Part shown: positions 27,876 to 37,678 of the stretch, one piece after another | Layout of the letters: the number at the start of each line of letters is the position of its first letter | How positions within the stretch are numbered: position 1 is the first letter of the stretch | Assembly (NCBI RefSeq): GCF_014077095.1 | Contig: NZ_JACGVG010000027.1 | Coordinates: 496,001-560,000, forward strand | Direction: 5' to 3' | Length of the DNA stretch: 64,000 nucleotides | From: Colwellia sp. MB02u-6 | GTDB taxonomy: Bacteria; Pseudomonadota; Gammaproteobacteria; Enterobacterales; Alteromonadaceae | Program-made: the position numbers and the translations under genes | The notes under the pieces: model-generated | What the model was told of the DNA's origin: nothing | Databases searched by the model: none | Seen by the model: the letters and a program-made list of their open reading frames with translations, nothing else

Positions 27876-30800
27876 TGAAACCTCAGGATGAAATATCTAA
27901 TGAAGTTTTGTTAGCGATAAAGGCACAGGAGTTGGCTAAAAGTCAAACTGTGTCGTATCGCCTGCCTGCTCAAATCCCTTTACTTAATGCACTGCCCAAA
28001 ATACCTAAGTGGCTTGAGCAGGCAAAACTCTTGTTTAATACCCGTGATATTAATACTGCGAAAGTCGCTGAGTGGGTCTATGACAATGGCTATGTTGTTG
28101 ACCGCGCAATTACTCAAATACAAATCGATATGCCAACAAGCTATTATCGGCTGTTACCGAGTCTACAAAATACCAGTAATCAGTCATTACCGCGTGCCTA
28201 TTATCTGGCTAGTGGTTTATTAGCGGCCACAGGTATCCAACTGTCCTTAAATTTTTTGGTTAAGTTTGTTAAAGGCTATCAACAAGAAACGACGCTCAAT
28301 ATTTCTGAATTATGGGCCTTACCGACATTATTGCGTTTGGTTTGTATCCAATTAATCGTCGAAGCGGTAGATAATATAGTGCCTGAACTCACTGTGCCTT
28401 ATTCGCGTGACGATATTAGCCAGCCTTTAATAGTTTCTCGTGATGAAATTGATTATTTAAGCCGAGCTATTCATTGTCTTTCAGTGATAGAAACAATCCC
28501 ATGGCGTAAGTTCTTTGAGCAAGTGAGTGTGGTTGAGGAAAAGCTTCGCCATGAGCCGGCAGATATATATGAAAGCCTTGATTTTGACAGCCGTGATAGG
28601 TATTGCAAAGTTATTGAAAACTTAGCAAGGGCAACCGCCCATGATGAAGCTCATATTGCTGAGCGAGCGGTAGCATTAGCCTGTTGTGAAAGTGCCAATG
28701 GCGAACGTTACTCACATGTAGGTTATTGGCTGGTTGATGAAGGATTAATTACCTTAGAAAATGATTTAGGTTATCAGGTGTCTTGGTGGCAGCGTTTTCA
28801 GCGTTTTTGTGGCAAATTTTCCAGCGTATTATACTTATTAGCGCTAGCACTTTCTCTGATATTGGCTGAAGTTGTGGTTGTTGTTTATCTCTATCAAAAC
28901 GAGGCTCAAGCCTTAACATATTTTGCGGTTTTGGCATTAACATTAATACCCACGTCGATGTTATCGATTGCTATTATTAATTGGTTGATTACCCTAATAT
29001 GGCCAAGTCGAATTTTAAACAAGCTCGACTTTGATCAGCGTATAGACCCCCAATATAAAACGGCTGTTGTTATACCTAGCATGTTAAGTAGTCATAGTGA
29101 TATTGACATATTACTCCAACAAATAGAGCTTCATTATTTGTCAAATAGCGATCCTGCACTGCGTTTTGTGTTGTTAACTGATTATCTTGACGCGCAAGTG
29201 CAGAATATTGCCAGTGATGCGGATTATCTTAATCGTGTTACTCAAGGTGTCAGAGCACTCAATAGTAAATACGGTGCTAGCAATACCGAGCCATTTCACT
29301 TATTACATCGAGAGCGACGTTATAATCGTAGTGAAAATTGCTGGATGGGCTGGGAGAGAAAACGCGGTAAATTAAGCGATTTCAATCATTTTCTTAGCGA
29401 TAAAAACTGTGAAGCTATGTTTGTTCATGAGGGAGAGCCGCTAGGGCTGAATGATATTCGTTATGTGATCACCCTTGATAGTGATACACAGCTTTGTCGG
29501 GGTGCTGCGGCTAAGCTAATTGGTACCTTGGCGCATCCGCTGAACCGCGCAGTTTTTGATGATAAAACAAGCAAGATTCTTGCAGGTTATACCATTATTC
29601 AACCCCGTATTGAAATCGCTCCTACCATGCACCGCCACACTTGGTTTACTCGATTGGCCTCTGGCGATCGTGTTATTGATATATATACCCATGCCGTGTC
29701 TGATGTTTATCAAGATCTTTTTAGTACGGGCATTTTTGTTGGCAAAGGTATCTATGAGGTCGCTAGTTTTGAGCGCAGCCTCAAGCAATGTATTCCGGAA
29801 AACACCATACTAAGTCATGATCTATTCGAGGGGATCTTAGGCCGAGTAGCACTGGCTTCTGACATTGTACTTTATGAAAATTTCCCTACAGGTTATTTCA
29901 GCTTTAGTCGTCGTTTACATCGGTGGATACGCGGAGATTGGCAGCTCATGCCATGGCTAGCCAATAGTGTATTTCAGGCTGATGGCACAAAGGTTAAAAA
30001 CCGTTTGGGTGTGATTGAACGATGGAAAATAATCGACAATTTACGGCGCAGTCTTTTTGCGCCAACATTGCTTCTATGGCTTATGGCGGGTTGGCTATGG
30101 TTGCCAGGTAACGCCCTAGTTTGGACCGCAATGGCGCTACTTGCCCCTGTTGGACATAATTTTTGTCATTTCATGCTAGGGGTTGCACGTGCGACTAATT
30201 ATAAAAGTTTGATCCATTCTTTTACCCTGCCACGTGAGGTAGCGGGTCGCTGGTTCTTGTTACTCATATTTCTGCCTTATGAAGCGATTATCGCCATAGA
30301 TGCTATTGCTCGAACACTTTATAGGATGACGATTAGCCGGGGTAAAATGTTGGAATGGGTAACCGCGTCTGATACTGACAATCAGCTCAATGGTGGTGAT
30401 ACTCGATTGTTTTATTGGCGTGAAATGAGCACAAGTATACTGCTGACCTTATCGCTAGCTGCAGCCGTTGTTAGTGTTAATTTAGCCGTATTACCTGTTG
30501 CTGCACCCTTGTTATTTTTTTGGCTTATCGCACCAGAAATAGCCAGGGTACTAGGGCGTACACTATCGAGTGACAAAGAAAATTTAAGCGATGATGAGGT
30601 AATATTTTTACGCCGTTTGGCTCGACGAACTTGGCTATTTTTTGAGACTTTTGTTGGACCGTCTGATCATTGGTTACCGCCTGACAATTATCAAGAAGAC
30701 CCGCATGGCACTGTTTCACATCGCACCTCTCCAACCAATATTGGCATGATGCTTTTGTCTAATGTCTCTGCTTGGGATTTTGGTTACCTTGGCCCAACAG

Positions 30801-33800
30801 ATTTGGCTGCTCGTTTACTGGCCAGCATGAATACACTAACTAAACTTGAGCATTATCGTGGTCATATTTTCAACTGGTATGACACTAAAACATTAGAAGT
30901 ACTCTCACCTCGTTACATTTCAATGGTCGATAGTGGTAATTTGGCAGCGGCTTTAATGACCCTTGAAAAAAGCTGCCAAGAAGTGCAAAACGCTGCCATA
31001 TTTACCTCTTCACGTTGGGATGGTTTGATGGATAATATCGCCTTGATTGAAGAGTCTTTGGCGTTACTTAATACAGACAAACACTATGACTTTACCCTAT
31101 TAGTAACATTAATAGCTGATATCCGTCATAAGGCTAATAAAGCCAAAAAAAATTCAGCGCTTTGGTGGTTAACCATACACGAACTTTGTCAAGATGACTG
31201 CGTTAATTTCGACCATGTTTTGGTGACAACACTGGCTAAAAAATCTTTGGTTTCAAGGGTTTCACAACTGCGAGATGTCCGTGTTTGGTTAGGGCGTTTA
31301 CATCAACATCTACGTGATATGTTACGTGATATTGACCGCTTGTTACCTTGGTTGTCTGTGTTATTGCAAACCCTGCCAAAAACCTTGCACCAAGATTCAG
31401 GTAGTTACTACCAAGCAATAAGTGCTTTTAATCAAGTCTTAAAGCCAACGCTAAGCTTGGCTGAAGTACCTTTTGCTTGTGAGTCAGCACAAGCGATTAT
31501 TGCCACTTTACGTGATGGCGAGCCGAGTCTTTGGCAAGAGGAACCTGCGAATGATTTTACCTTATGGCTTAATAGGCTGGCGGTTGCAGTAAGTGAATCC
31601 AAAAACAATGCTCAAACCCTACAAGTAGAATTAAATACTATTGCTACATTGGCGAGTAAAGAAGTATCGGCGATGGATTTTTGTTTACTCTATGATAAAG
31701 ACGCTGCACTTTTTCATATTGGTTGGAATGCCACTACTGGAATTATGGATAACCACCATTACGACTTACTTGCATCAGAAGCGCGTTTGGGGAGTATTGT
31801 CGCGATAGGAAAGGGAGATGTGTCGATAAAACATTGGTTTGCTTTGGGGCGTTCTGTCACCAAAGTTGCTGGCCGGAGTGTTTTACTTTCTTGGGGAGGC
31901 ACAATGTTTGAGTATTTGATGCCGCGGATATTACTGCGAAGTCACGCTGGAACTTTACTGGCTCAAAGTGAACAAGTTTCGGTAGATGAACAAATTAAAT
32001 TAGCTAAAAAGCGCAATACCCCTTGGGGAATTTCTGAGTCTGGGTATGCTGCGGTTGATTTTCAACATAACTATCAATATCGTGCCTTTGGCGTACCCAG
32101 CTTAGGCTATAAGCGTGGTTTAGAGGAAGATACGGTTATTTCACCTTATTCTACCGCACTGGCATTAGCTATTTATCCACTTCGCGCCGTGCAAAACCTT
32201 AAAAAATTAACCAAACTCGGTATGATGAGCCTTTATGGTATGTATGAAGCGATTGATTACACCTCAGGACGAGTAGCTAAAAACCGACGTTTTTCTATTG
32301 TTCGTTCTCATATGGCGCATCATCAAGGTATGATATTAACCGCGTTAGATAATGCGATATTTCATGATCAGGTTGCCCAGCGCTTTCAGTCGTGTCCAAT
32401 GGTGCAAACGGTAGAATTGCTCTTACATGAAAAAATACCGACAACCCATGCGCTTGAGTTTCCTATTGATGAAATAACCGAAGCGGAAATCAATCATGCA
32501 CCCATGCATCAATTGCCACACTTACCCACTTGGAAACCTAAGCTGCATGGCGTTATTCCGCAGCTGCACACCTTAAGTAATGGTCGTTTCACTACCTTGC
32601 TGACCGACTCGGGATCAGGAGGTATATTATGGCGCCATAACGCTTTAACACGTTGGTCAGCGGATTCAACGCTCGATAATCAGGGTTTATGGATCTACAT
32701 CCGTGACCTTGATAGTGGAGAAATTTGGTCTGCAGGTAGGCAACCAGTAAATAAACGTGCTGATAAATATGAAGTGGTATTCCATGCTCATATGGCAGAA
32801 TTTAATCGCCGCGATAGAGGCATTAGCTTACGAATGGAAATCGGGGTTGCGGCAAATGATGATGTAGAAGTCAGACGATTAAGCTTTATAAATGAAACGG
32901 CCGCGTCAAGAAGGCTTCAAGTCAGCACCTATGCTGAGGTGGTCTTAACCCCAAGCGACGCGGATCAAAGTCATCCCGCTTTTAGCAAATTATTTGTTCA
33001 CAGTGAATTAGCCAGCAACATGAATGCATTGATTTTTGAACGTCGTGCGCGCTCACCACAAGAAAAATCTCCCGCTATGATGCACCGATTACTGACTGAT
33101 AGCGACGCGGTAAAGTTGGTTGGCTATGAGACTGACCGTGCTAAATTTATTGGTAGAAATGGCTCGATACAAAGTCCACAAGCGGTCACTGAGGGTGTTT
33201 CGCAAACTCTTGGTTGGACACTTGATATGGTTATGTCCCTACAGGTTAATGTTGAATTATCGCCTTATCATAGTGAATCTTTTGCCTTTGTTACTATTGC
33301 AGCCAGTTCGCGACAGGCATTGTTTGATGTTTGCCAATGTTATGAAGTTTATTCTGCCATTGATTTACTTTTTCATGATGCCTTATTTAAAGTCAGTAAT
33401 GAGATGAAAACCTTTGATTATGCCGTTGCTTATTTACCCGAATTACAGCAATTATTGGCACTAATTATTTATCCAGTTGACCTATTACGCGCCAAAAATA
33501 AAGTGATCACGCATAATTTATTGGGCCAGTCAGCACTTTGGCCATTTGGTATCTCGGGTGATTTCCCCATTTTGTTATTGCGACTTGTTGATGAAACGAA
33601 TGTAGCGTTATTACGACTGTTATTTTTTGCTTATCGACGTTGGCATCACCAAGGGATCAAGATTGATTTTGTGATATTACAAGCAGGTTCTTCTGGTTAT
33701 GATGACAAGTTTGGTGCGCAAATACAGCAACTTATACATGAGTTAGACATTGAAACTTTAGTGGCGCAAAGGGCGGGTATTCATGTGCTTCATTCAGATC

Positions 33801-36391
33801 AAATCTCAGATCCGCAAACACATTTACTTGAGGCGAGTGCTCATGTCATTTTAGGAGCCCACTCTTCATTAAAAGAGCAGCTAGCGCTCGCTTATCGTCA
33901 TACTGAACTCTTGCCTCCTTTTCTGGGAATGGTGGCTGCTGATGAAGTACTTCAGATACCACAACTACAGCGCCGCAAAGATTTGGCTTTTTTTAACGGC
34001 CTTGGTGGCTTTACTGACAAAGAATACATTATTTATCTTGAGGTAAATAAATCAACACCAGCACCTTGGTGTAACGTGTTAGCCAATGCTAATTTTGGCA
34101 GTATTGTCAGCGAAGTTGGTGGTGGTTATACCTGGGCTGGCAACAGTGGTGAAAATCGACTCACAACTTGGACGAATGATCCCGTTATTGACCAACCCAG
34201 TGAGGCGGTTTATTTACGTGATGAACAAACAGCACAAGTGTGGACAGTTACCCCAAAACCGGTAGGAACAGGTAACCCTTGTGAAGTCACCCATAGCTTG
34301 GGTTATAGTCGTTGGCGTAGCCATTGGCATCAATTAGAGCAAGAACTAAGCGTATTTGTCGCCCATGAAGACCCGATTAAAGTCACCCGTCTGCGCTTAA
34401 ATAATACTAGCCGTGTCGCTCGACGCTTAACAGTTACTTATTATGCTGAACTCGTTAATGGGGTTAGTCGAGCCCATAGTGGTTCGCATATATTTACTGA
34501 ATATTCAGCTGATGAGGGCGTGATTTTAGCTAAAAATCGTTGGAGTAGTGATTTCTCGACTAATGTAAGTTTTTTATTCGCTGATTATCCAGTGCATGCT
34601 TTCACCACAGACAGAGCTGAATTTATAGGTCGTGAAGGGCACTTCTCTAAGCCTGCCGCATTAGCTCGTTGGGGAATGAGTGGCAAAGTAGGAGCAACAG
34701 TTGACCCCTGCGCCGCTTTGCAAGTACATATTGATTTAGCTCCTGATGAAGAAGTCGATATTCACTTTATCTTTGGTCAAGGTAAAAATGATAATCATGT
34801 GCAACAACTCATCAAAAAATGGCGCTCTGCTGGTGTGATTAACCAAGATTGGACCTTAATGAAGGCACATTGGCAAAAGGTCTGTAATGCCATCAAGGTA
34901 GAAACACCGTCATTGTCTTTTAACTTAATGATGAATCAATGGCTTATCTATCAAACTTTAGCGTGTCGAATATTTGCGCGTTCAGGCTTTTATCAATCAA
35001 GCGGTGCTTATGGATTTCGCGATCAACTTCAGGACGTGATGGCGCTAGTAAGCATAGAGCCCACTTTGGCTCGAGCGTATATTCTTGAGTGCGCAGCACA
35101 CCAATTTGACCGTGGTGATGTACTACATTGGTGGCATCCACCTTATAGTAGAGGTGTACGAACACATTGTTCTGATGATTTAATGTGGCTACCTTTTGTC
35201 ACCTCATATTATGTTGAAACCAGTGGTGATAGTTCGATATTGCATGAGAAAGTCCCGTTTTTACTTGGAGAGCCTTTAACCACACAGGAAGCAGACCGAT
35301 ACAGTAAGTATGAAAGTTCAAGCGAAAGCTATTCGCTTTTTGAACATTGTCAACGGGCAATCGAACGTGGCACGGATTCATCTGGAGAGCATGGTTTGTT
35401 GCTAATCGGTACGGGTGATTGGAATGATGGCATGGACCGAGTGGGTGTTCGAGGTCGGGGTGAGAGCGTTTGGTTATGCTGGTTTGCTATTGCTGTGATT
35501 GATGCATTTACGGTTATATGCGATCAACAACAGCGAAATGATCTGTCTTTACAATGGCGTAAGAGAGCTAAAGATCTTTGCCGCGCTGTGGAAAATAATG
35601 GCTGGGATGGCGCCTGGTATCGACGAGCTTTCGATGATATGCAACTCCCTTGGGGCTCAAGTGAGTGTCAAGAATGTCGTATCGACTCTATTGCACAATC
35701 GTGGGCAACCCTCTGTGGTAAAGCTGATAAAACCCGGGCTAAGCAGGCATTGACCTCGGCTCAAAATGAATTAATTGATCAAGAGCATAAATTAGCTCGA
35801 CTGCTATGGCCCCCGTTTGACGCAACCATGCGAGACCCTGGTTATATCAAGGCTTATCCTCCGGGCACTCGAGAAAATGGTGGACAATACTCGCATGCGG
35901 CTACTTGGTTAGGCTGGGCGTTGGCAAAAGACGGAGACGGAGACGGGGCAATGCAAATATTTAATATGCTCAACCCTATTGAGCGTTCTAGCACTGAACA
36001 AGCAATGACCACTTATCAAATAGAACCTTACGTAATGGCAGGAGATATAGCAACGGTTGTGCCTCATATTGGTCGCGGGGGGTGGTCTTGGTATACGGGC
36101 TCAGCGGCGTGGGCTTATCGCTTAGGAACTGAAGCCATTTTAGGGATACGTTATCGTGATAAATACCTGGTGATTGACCCTTGTATTCCTAAGTCATGGG
36201 GCAGTTATAGTGCTACGTTAACTCGAGAAAACGGCACTATTGAGCTCGCAGTGAAAGACCCTGAGGGAGTTGGCTGTGGTATCATTCAAATCAGCGTTAA
36301 TGGCAAGGTAATAACCGGGCAGCAAGTCGCATTGCCGAATGATCATGAACGATTAACGGTTGAAGTACTATTGGGGAAAGAGACGAATTAA
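27875..36391 (+). CDS. ndvB: cyclic beta-1,2-glucan synthase (NdvB/ChvB-type)
   Basis: 2838 residues, the expected giant size. N-terminal region, then membrane segments (about residues 310-380 and 740-920) around a GT84 glycosyltransferase domain (ITLDSDTQLCRGAA, then the LHRWIRGDWQ motif). The middle holds glycoamylase-like and carbohydrate-binding regions. The C-terminal third is a GH94 phosphorylase-type domain (GTGDWNDGMDRVG, then PGTRENGGQYSHAATWLGWALA). The family polymerises UDP-glucose and cyclises the chain for periplasmic glucan. In rhizobia it serves osmoadaptation and host entry; here it is coupled to a stress protein in a low-oxygen island, suggesting envelope protection or carbon storage. 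A Gly-Asp tract DGDGDG comes from a short tandem repeat near 35933. Confidence 0.93.
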   Translation: MKPQDEISNEVLLAIKAQELAKSQTVSYRLPAQIPLLNALPKIPKWLEQAKLLFNTRDINTAKVAEWVYDNGYVVDRAITQIQIDMPTSYYRLLPSLQNTSNQSLPRAYYLASGLLAATGIQLSLNFLVKFVKGYQQETTLNISELWALPTLLRLVCIQLIVEAVDNIVPELTVPYSRDDISQPLIVSRDEIDYLSRAIHCLSVIETIPWRKFFEQVSVVEEKLRHEPADIYESLDFDSRDRYCKVIENLARATAHDEAHIAERAVALACCESANGERYSHVGYWLVDEGLITLENDLGYQVSWWQRFQRFCGKFSSVLYLLALALSLILAEVVVVVYLYQNEAQALTYFAVLALTLIPTSMLSIAIINWLITLIWPSRILNKLDFDQRIDPQYKTAVVIPSMLSSHSDIDILLQQIELHYLSNSDPALRFVLLTDYLDAQVQNIASDADYLNRVTQGVRALNSKYGASNTEPFHLLHRERRYNRSENCWMGWERKRGKLSDFNHFLSDKNCEAMFVHEGEPLGLNDIRYVITLDSDTQLCRGAAAKLIGTLAHPLNRAVFDDKTSKILAGYTIIQPRIEIAPTMHRHTWFTRLASGDRVIDIYTHAVSDVYQDLFSTGIFVGKGIYEVASFERSLKQCIPENTILSHDLFEGILGRVALASDIVLYENFPTGYFSFSRRLHRWIRGDWQLMPWLANSVFQADGTKVKNRLGVIERWKIIDNLRRSLFAPTLLLWLMAGWLWLPGNALVWTAMALLAPVGHNFCHFMLGVARATNYKSLIHSFTLPREVAGRWFLLLIFLPYEAIIAIDAIARTLYRMTISRGKMLEWVTASDTDNQLNGGDTRLFYWREMSTSILLTLSLAAAVVSVNLAVLPVAAPLLFFWLIAPEIARVLGRTLSSDKENLSDDEVIFLRRLARRTWLFFETFVGPSDHWLPPDNYQEDPHGTVSHRTSPTNIGMMLLSNVSAWDFGYLGPTDLAARLLASMNTLTKLEHYRGHIFNWYDTKTLEVLSPRYISMVDSGNLAAALMTLEKSCQEVQNAAIFTSSRWDGLMDNIALIEESLALLNTDKHYDFTLLVTLIADIRHKANKAKKNSALWWLTIHELCQDDCVNFDHVLVTTLAKKSLVSRVSQLRDVRVWLGRLHQHLRDMLRDIDRLLPWLSVLLQTLPKTLHQDSGSYYQAISAFNQVLKPTLSLAEVPFACESAQAIIATLRDGEPSLWQEEPANDFTLWLNRLAVAVSESKNNAQTLQVELNTIATLASKEVSAMDFCLLYDKDAALFHIGWNATTGIMDNHHYDLLASEARLGSIVAIGKGDVSIKHWFALGRSVTKVAGRSVLLSWGGTMFEYLMPRILLRSHAGTLLAQSEQVSVDEQIKLAKKRNTPWGISESGYAAVDFQHNYQYRAFGVPSLGYKRGLEEDTVISPYSTALALAIYPLRAVQNLKKLTKLGMMSLYGMYEAIDYTSGRVAKNRRFSIVRSHMAHHQGMILTALDNAIFHDQVAQRFQSCPMVQTVELLLHEKIPTTHALEFPIDEITEAEINHAPMHQLPHLPTWKPKLHGVIPQLHTLSNGRFTTLLTDSGSGGILWRHNALTRWSADSTLDNQGLWIYIRDLDSGEIWSAGRQPVNKRADKYEVVFHAHMAEFNRRDRGISLRMEIGVAANDDVEVRRLSFINETAASRRLQVSTYAEVVLTPSDADQSHPAFSKLFVHSELASNMNALIFERRARSPQEKSPAMMHRLLTDSDAVKLVGYETDRAKFIGRNGSIQSPQAVTEGVSQTLGWTLDMVMSLQVNVELSPYHSESFAFVTIAASSRQALFDVCQCYEVYSAIDLLFHDALFKVSNEMKTFDYAVAYLPELQQLLALIIYPVDLLRAKNKVITHNLLGQSALWPFGISGDFPILLLRLVDETNVALLRLLFFAYRRWHHQGIKIDFVILQAGSSGYDDKFGAQIQQLIHELDIETLVAQRAGIHVLHSDQISDPQTHLLEASAHVILGAHSSLKEQLALAYRHTELLPPFLGMVAADEVLQIPQLQRRKDLAFFNGLGGFTDKEYIIYLEVNKSTPAPWCNVLANANFGSIVSEVGGGYTWAGNSGENRLTTWTNDPVIDQPSEAVYLRDEQTAQVWTVTPKPVGTGNPCEVTHSLGYSRWRSHWHQLEQELSVFVAHEDPIKVTRLRLNNTSRVARRLTVTYYAELVNGVSRAHSGSHIFTEYSADEGVILAKNRWSSDFSTNVSFLFADYPVHAFTTDRAEFIGREGHFSKPAALARWGMSGKVGATVDPCAALQVHIDLAPDEEVDIHFIFGQGKNDNHVQQLIKKWRSAGVINQDWTLMKAHWQKVCNAIKVETPSLSFNLMMNQWLIYQTLACRIFARSGFYQSSGAYGFRDQLQDVMALVSIEPTLARAYILECAAHQFDRGDVLHWWHPPYSRGVRTHCSDDLMWLPFVTSYYVETSGDSSILHEKVPFLLGEPLTTQEADRYSKYESSSESYSLFEHCQRAIERGTDSSGEHGLLLIGTGDWNDGMDRVGVRGRGESVWLCWFAIAVIDAFTVICDQQQRNDLSLQWRKRAKDLCRAVENNGWDGAWYRRAFDDMQLPWGSSECQECRIDSIAQSWATLCGKADKTRAKQALTSAQNELIDQEHKLARLLWPPFDATMRDPGYIKAYPPGTRENGGQYSHAATWLGWALAKDGDGDGAMQIFNMLNPIERSSTEQAMTTYQIEPYVMAGDIATVVPHIGRGGWSWYTGSAAWAYRLGTEAILGIRYRDKYLVIDPCIPKSWGSYSATLTRENGTIELAVKDPEGVGCGIIQISVNGKVITGQQVALPNDHERLTVEVLLGKETN

Positions 36392-36525
36392 AGCAACTCA
36401 TTAATTTTAAATAGACTAAGGCTGGAAGCGCATCCCTTATGGTTACTAGGTTGAAGTTACTTAGCGGGTAAACGCATAAGATACCGTCTCTTTTCTTGAT
36501 GGATATTAGTCTGATTTTATTGAGA

Positions 36526-37113
36526 TTATTTCTTACTAAACAGATAGATAAGAAAGATTGTTACTAAACTGATTAGCAAGGCTCTTAGACCACTTATTAA
36601 CCAAGACACTCCGGAGACATAGCCTAGAAATATACCAAGAAAAAAAATTAACATCATCGCGACAATGCTGGCCATTAACAGAGGTGGGAAAATTAACGAA
36701 AATCCAGCGTCGGCCAACCATAACGGAGCAATAATTAATAATGATATGACCAAAGGTGCCAAACCGTTAACTAGCGCAAAAAAAATAGGTACCCAGCGTG
36801 CTGCTTGTCCATGAGCCGTATTTTCCATGTTAACTAACATAATGTTTTCAAGTTCCACTAACGTGCGTTTAAGCTATGCATGCTCACTGATATATGCGCT
36901 ACTCAAACCACTAATTGCAAGCGCAATAGCAGCTCCTACACAAGCATTAATAGTGACGGTCAAACTGGTGGTAGAACCAAGACTAAAACCGACAATGATG
37001 CCAAGCATTGTTAGTGCACCATCGAAGCCGTTAACTACAAAGTACCGGCGTATAATGTCTTGCGAGTTAGTGATCTTCAACAATAACGCAACCTGTTTTA
37101 AAGTGCTAATCAA
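36526..37113 (-). pseudogene. VIT1/CCC1-family metal transporter interrupted by in-frame TAG
   Basis: The frame runs from TTG 37113 to TAA 36526 without a shift but is broken by TAG at 36874-36876. The first 79 residues (RRYFVVNGFDGALTMLGIIVGFSLGS...SEHA) and the 115 codons after the stop (LKRTLVELENIMLVNM, then three hydrophobic segments) align end to end with VIT1/CCC1 iron/manganese transporters, five membrane spans in all. Relatives usually have Glu after SExA, so GAG to TAG is a plausible single change. Either a recent pseudogene, a readthrough gene or a sequence error. The DUF211 gene lies 22 bases upstream in the same direction. Confidence 0.75.
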
Positions 37114-37135
37114 AATGCTATTCCAGATTCATCGG

Positions 37136-37405
37136 TTACTTTTGTTGAGTGTCGTTTTGTACTTCGACAAAATCGATACTGTGAACTGAGCCGCTTACTG
37201 AGGTAATAGCTGCACAAATTGCATCAAAATCAATATTTTTTGCCTCTATTACCACTTCAGTTGTGGCTGTTTCTTCATCCATTTCGATTACAGTTAACGT
37301 CACATGATAGTCTTCACCTACTAAAGCTAAAACTTGACAAAATTCTAGCGCATTGGGTTGGTGGGGTTTTAGAATATCGAGTATTAAACGTTTAACGCGA
37401 ACCGT
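37136..37405 (-). CDS. DUF211-family protein with ACG in the start position
   Basis: An open frame of 89 codons reads (from ACG) TVRVKRLILDVLKPHQPNAL, continuing with VTLTVIEMDEETATTEVVIEAKNIDFDAI and GSVHSIDFVEV, a full-length DUF211 ferredoxin-like protein. No ATG, GTG or TTG exists in frame before the conserved region. ACG at 37403-37405 sits exactly eight bases after AGGAG (37414-37418), where family members have ATG. So it is either translated weakly from ACG or inactivated by an ATG-to-ACG change. It precedes the interrupted VIT gene and probably forms an operon with it. Confidence 0.7.
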   Translation of the reverse strand, partial: TVRVKRLILDILKPHQPNALEFCQVLALVGEDYHVTLTVIEMDEETATTEVVIEAKNIDFDAICAAITSVSGSVHSIDFVEVQNDTQQK

Positions 37406-37678
37406 TAAACTAACTCCTAATGTTGACTATAATTATTCGTTATTTAATTTTTGGATGTCATCATTTATAACTATAGACTTATACATGACACTGTCAAATT
37501 ATCAAACGCGCGGGTAATGCTAAGATCATAAGAATATAAAAACACTAAAATGCACGCGGTTTGTTATTAGTCAGCCTACCTGATTTGTCATTTGCTGTAG
37601 CTTTACTTTGATATTTTCTTAGTTTGATACTTTGCTATTTAGTTACGTTTATTGAAGTGATGAAAATAAATTCGAGTG

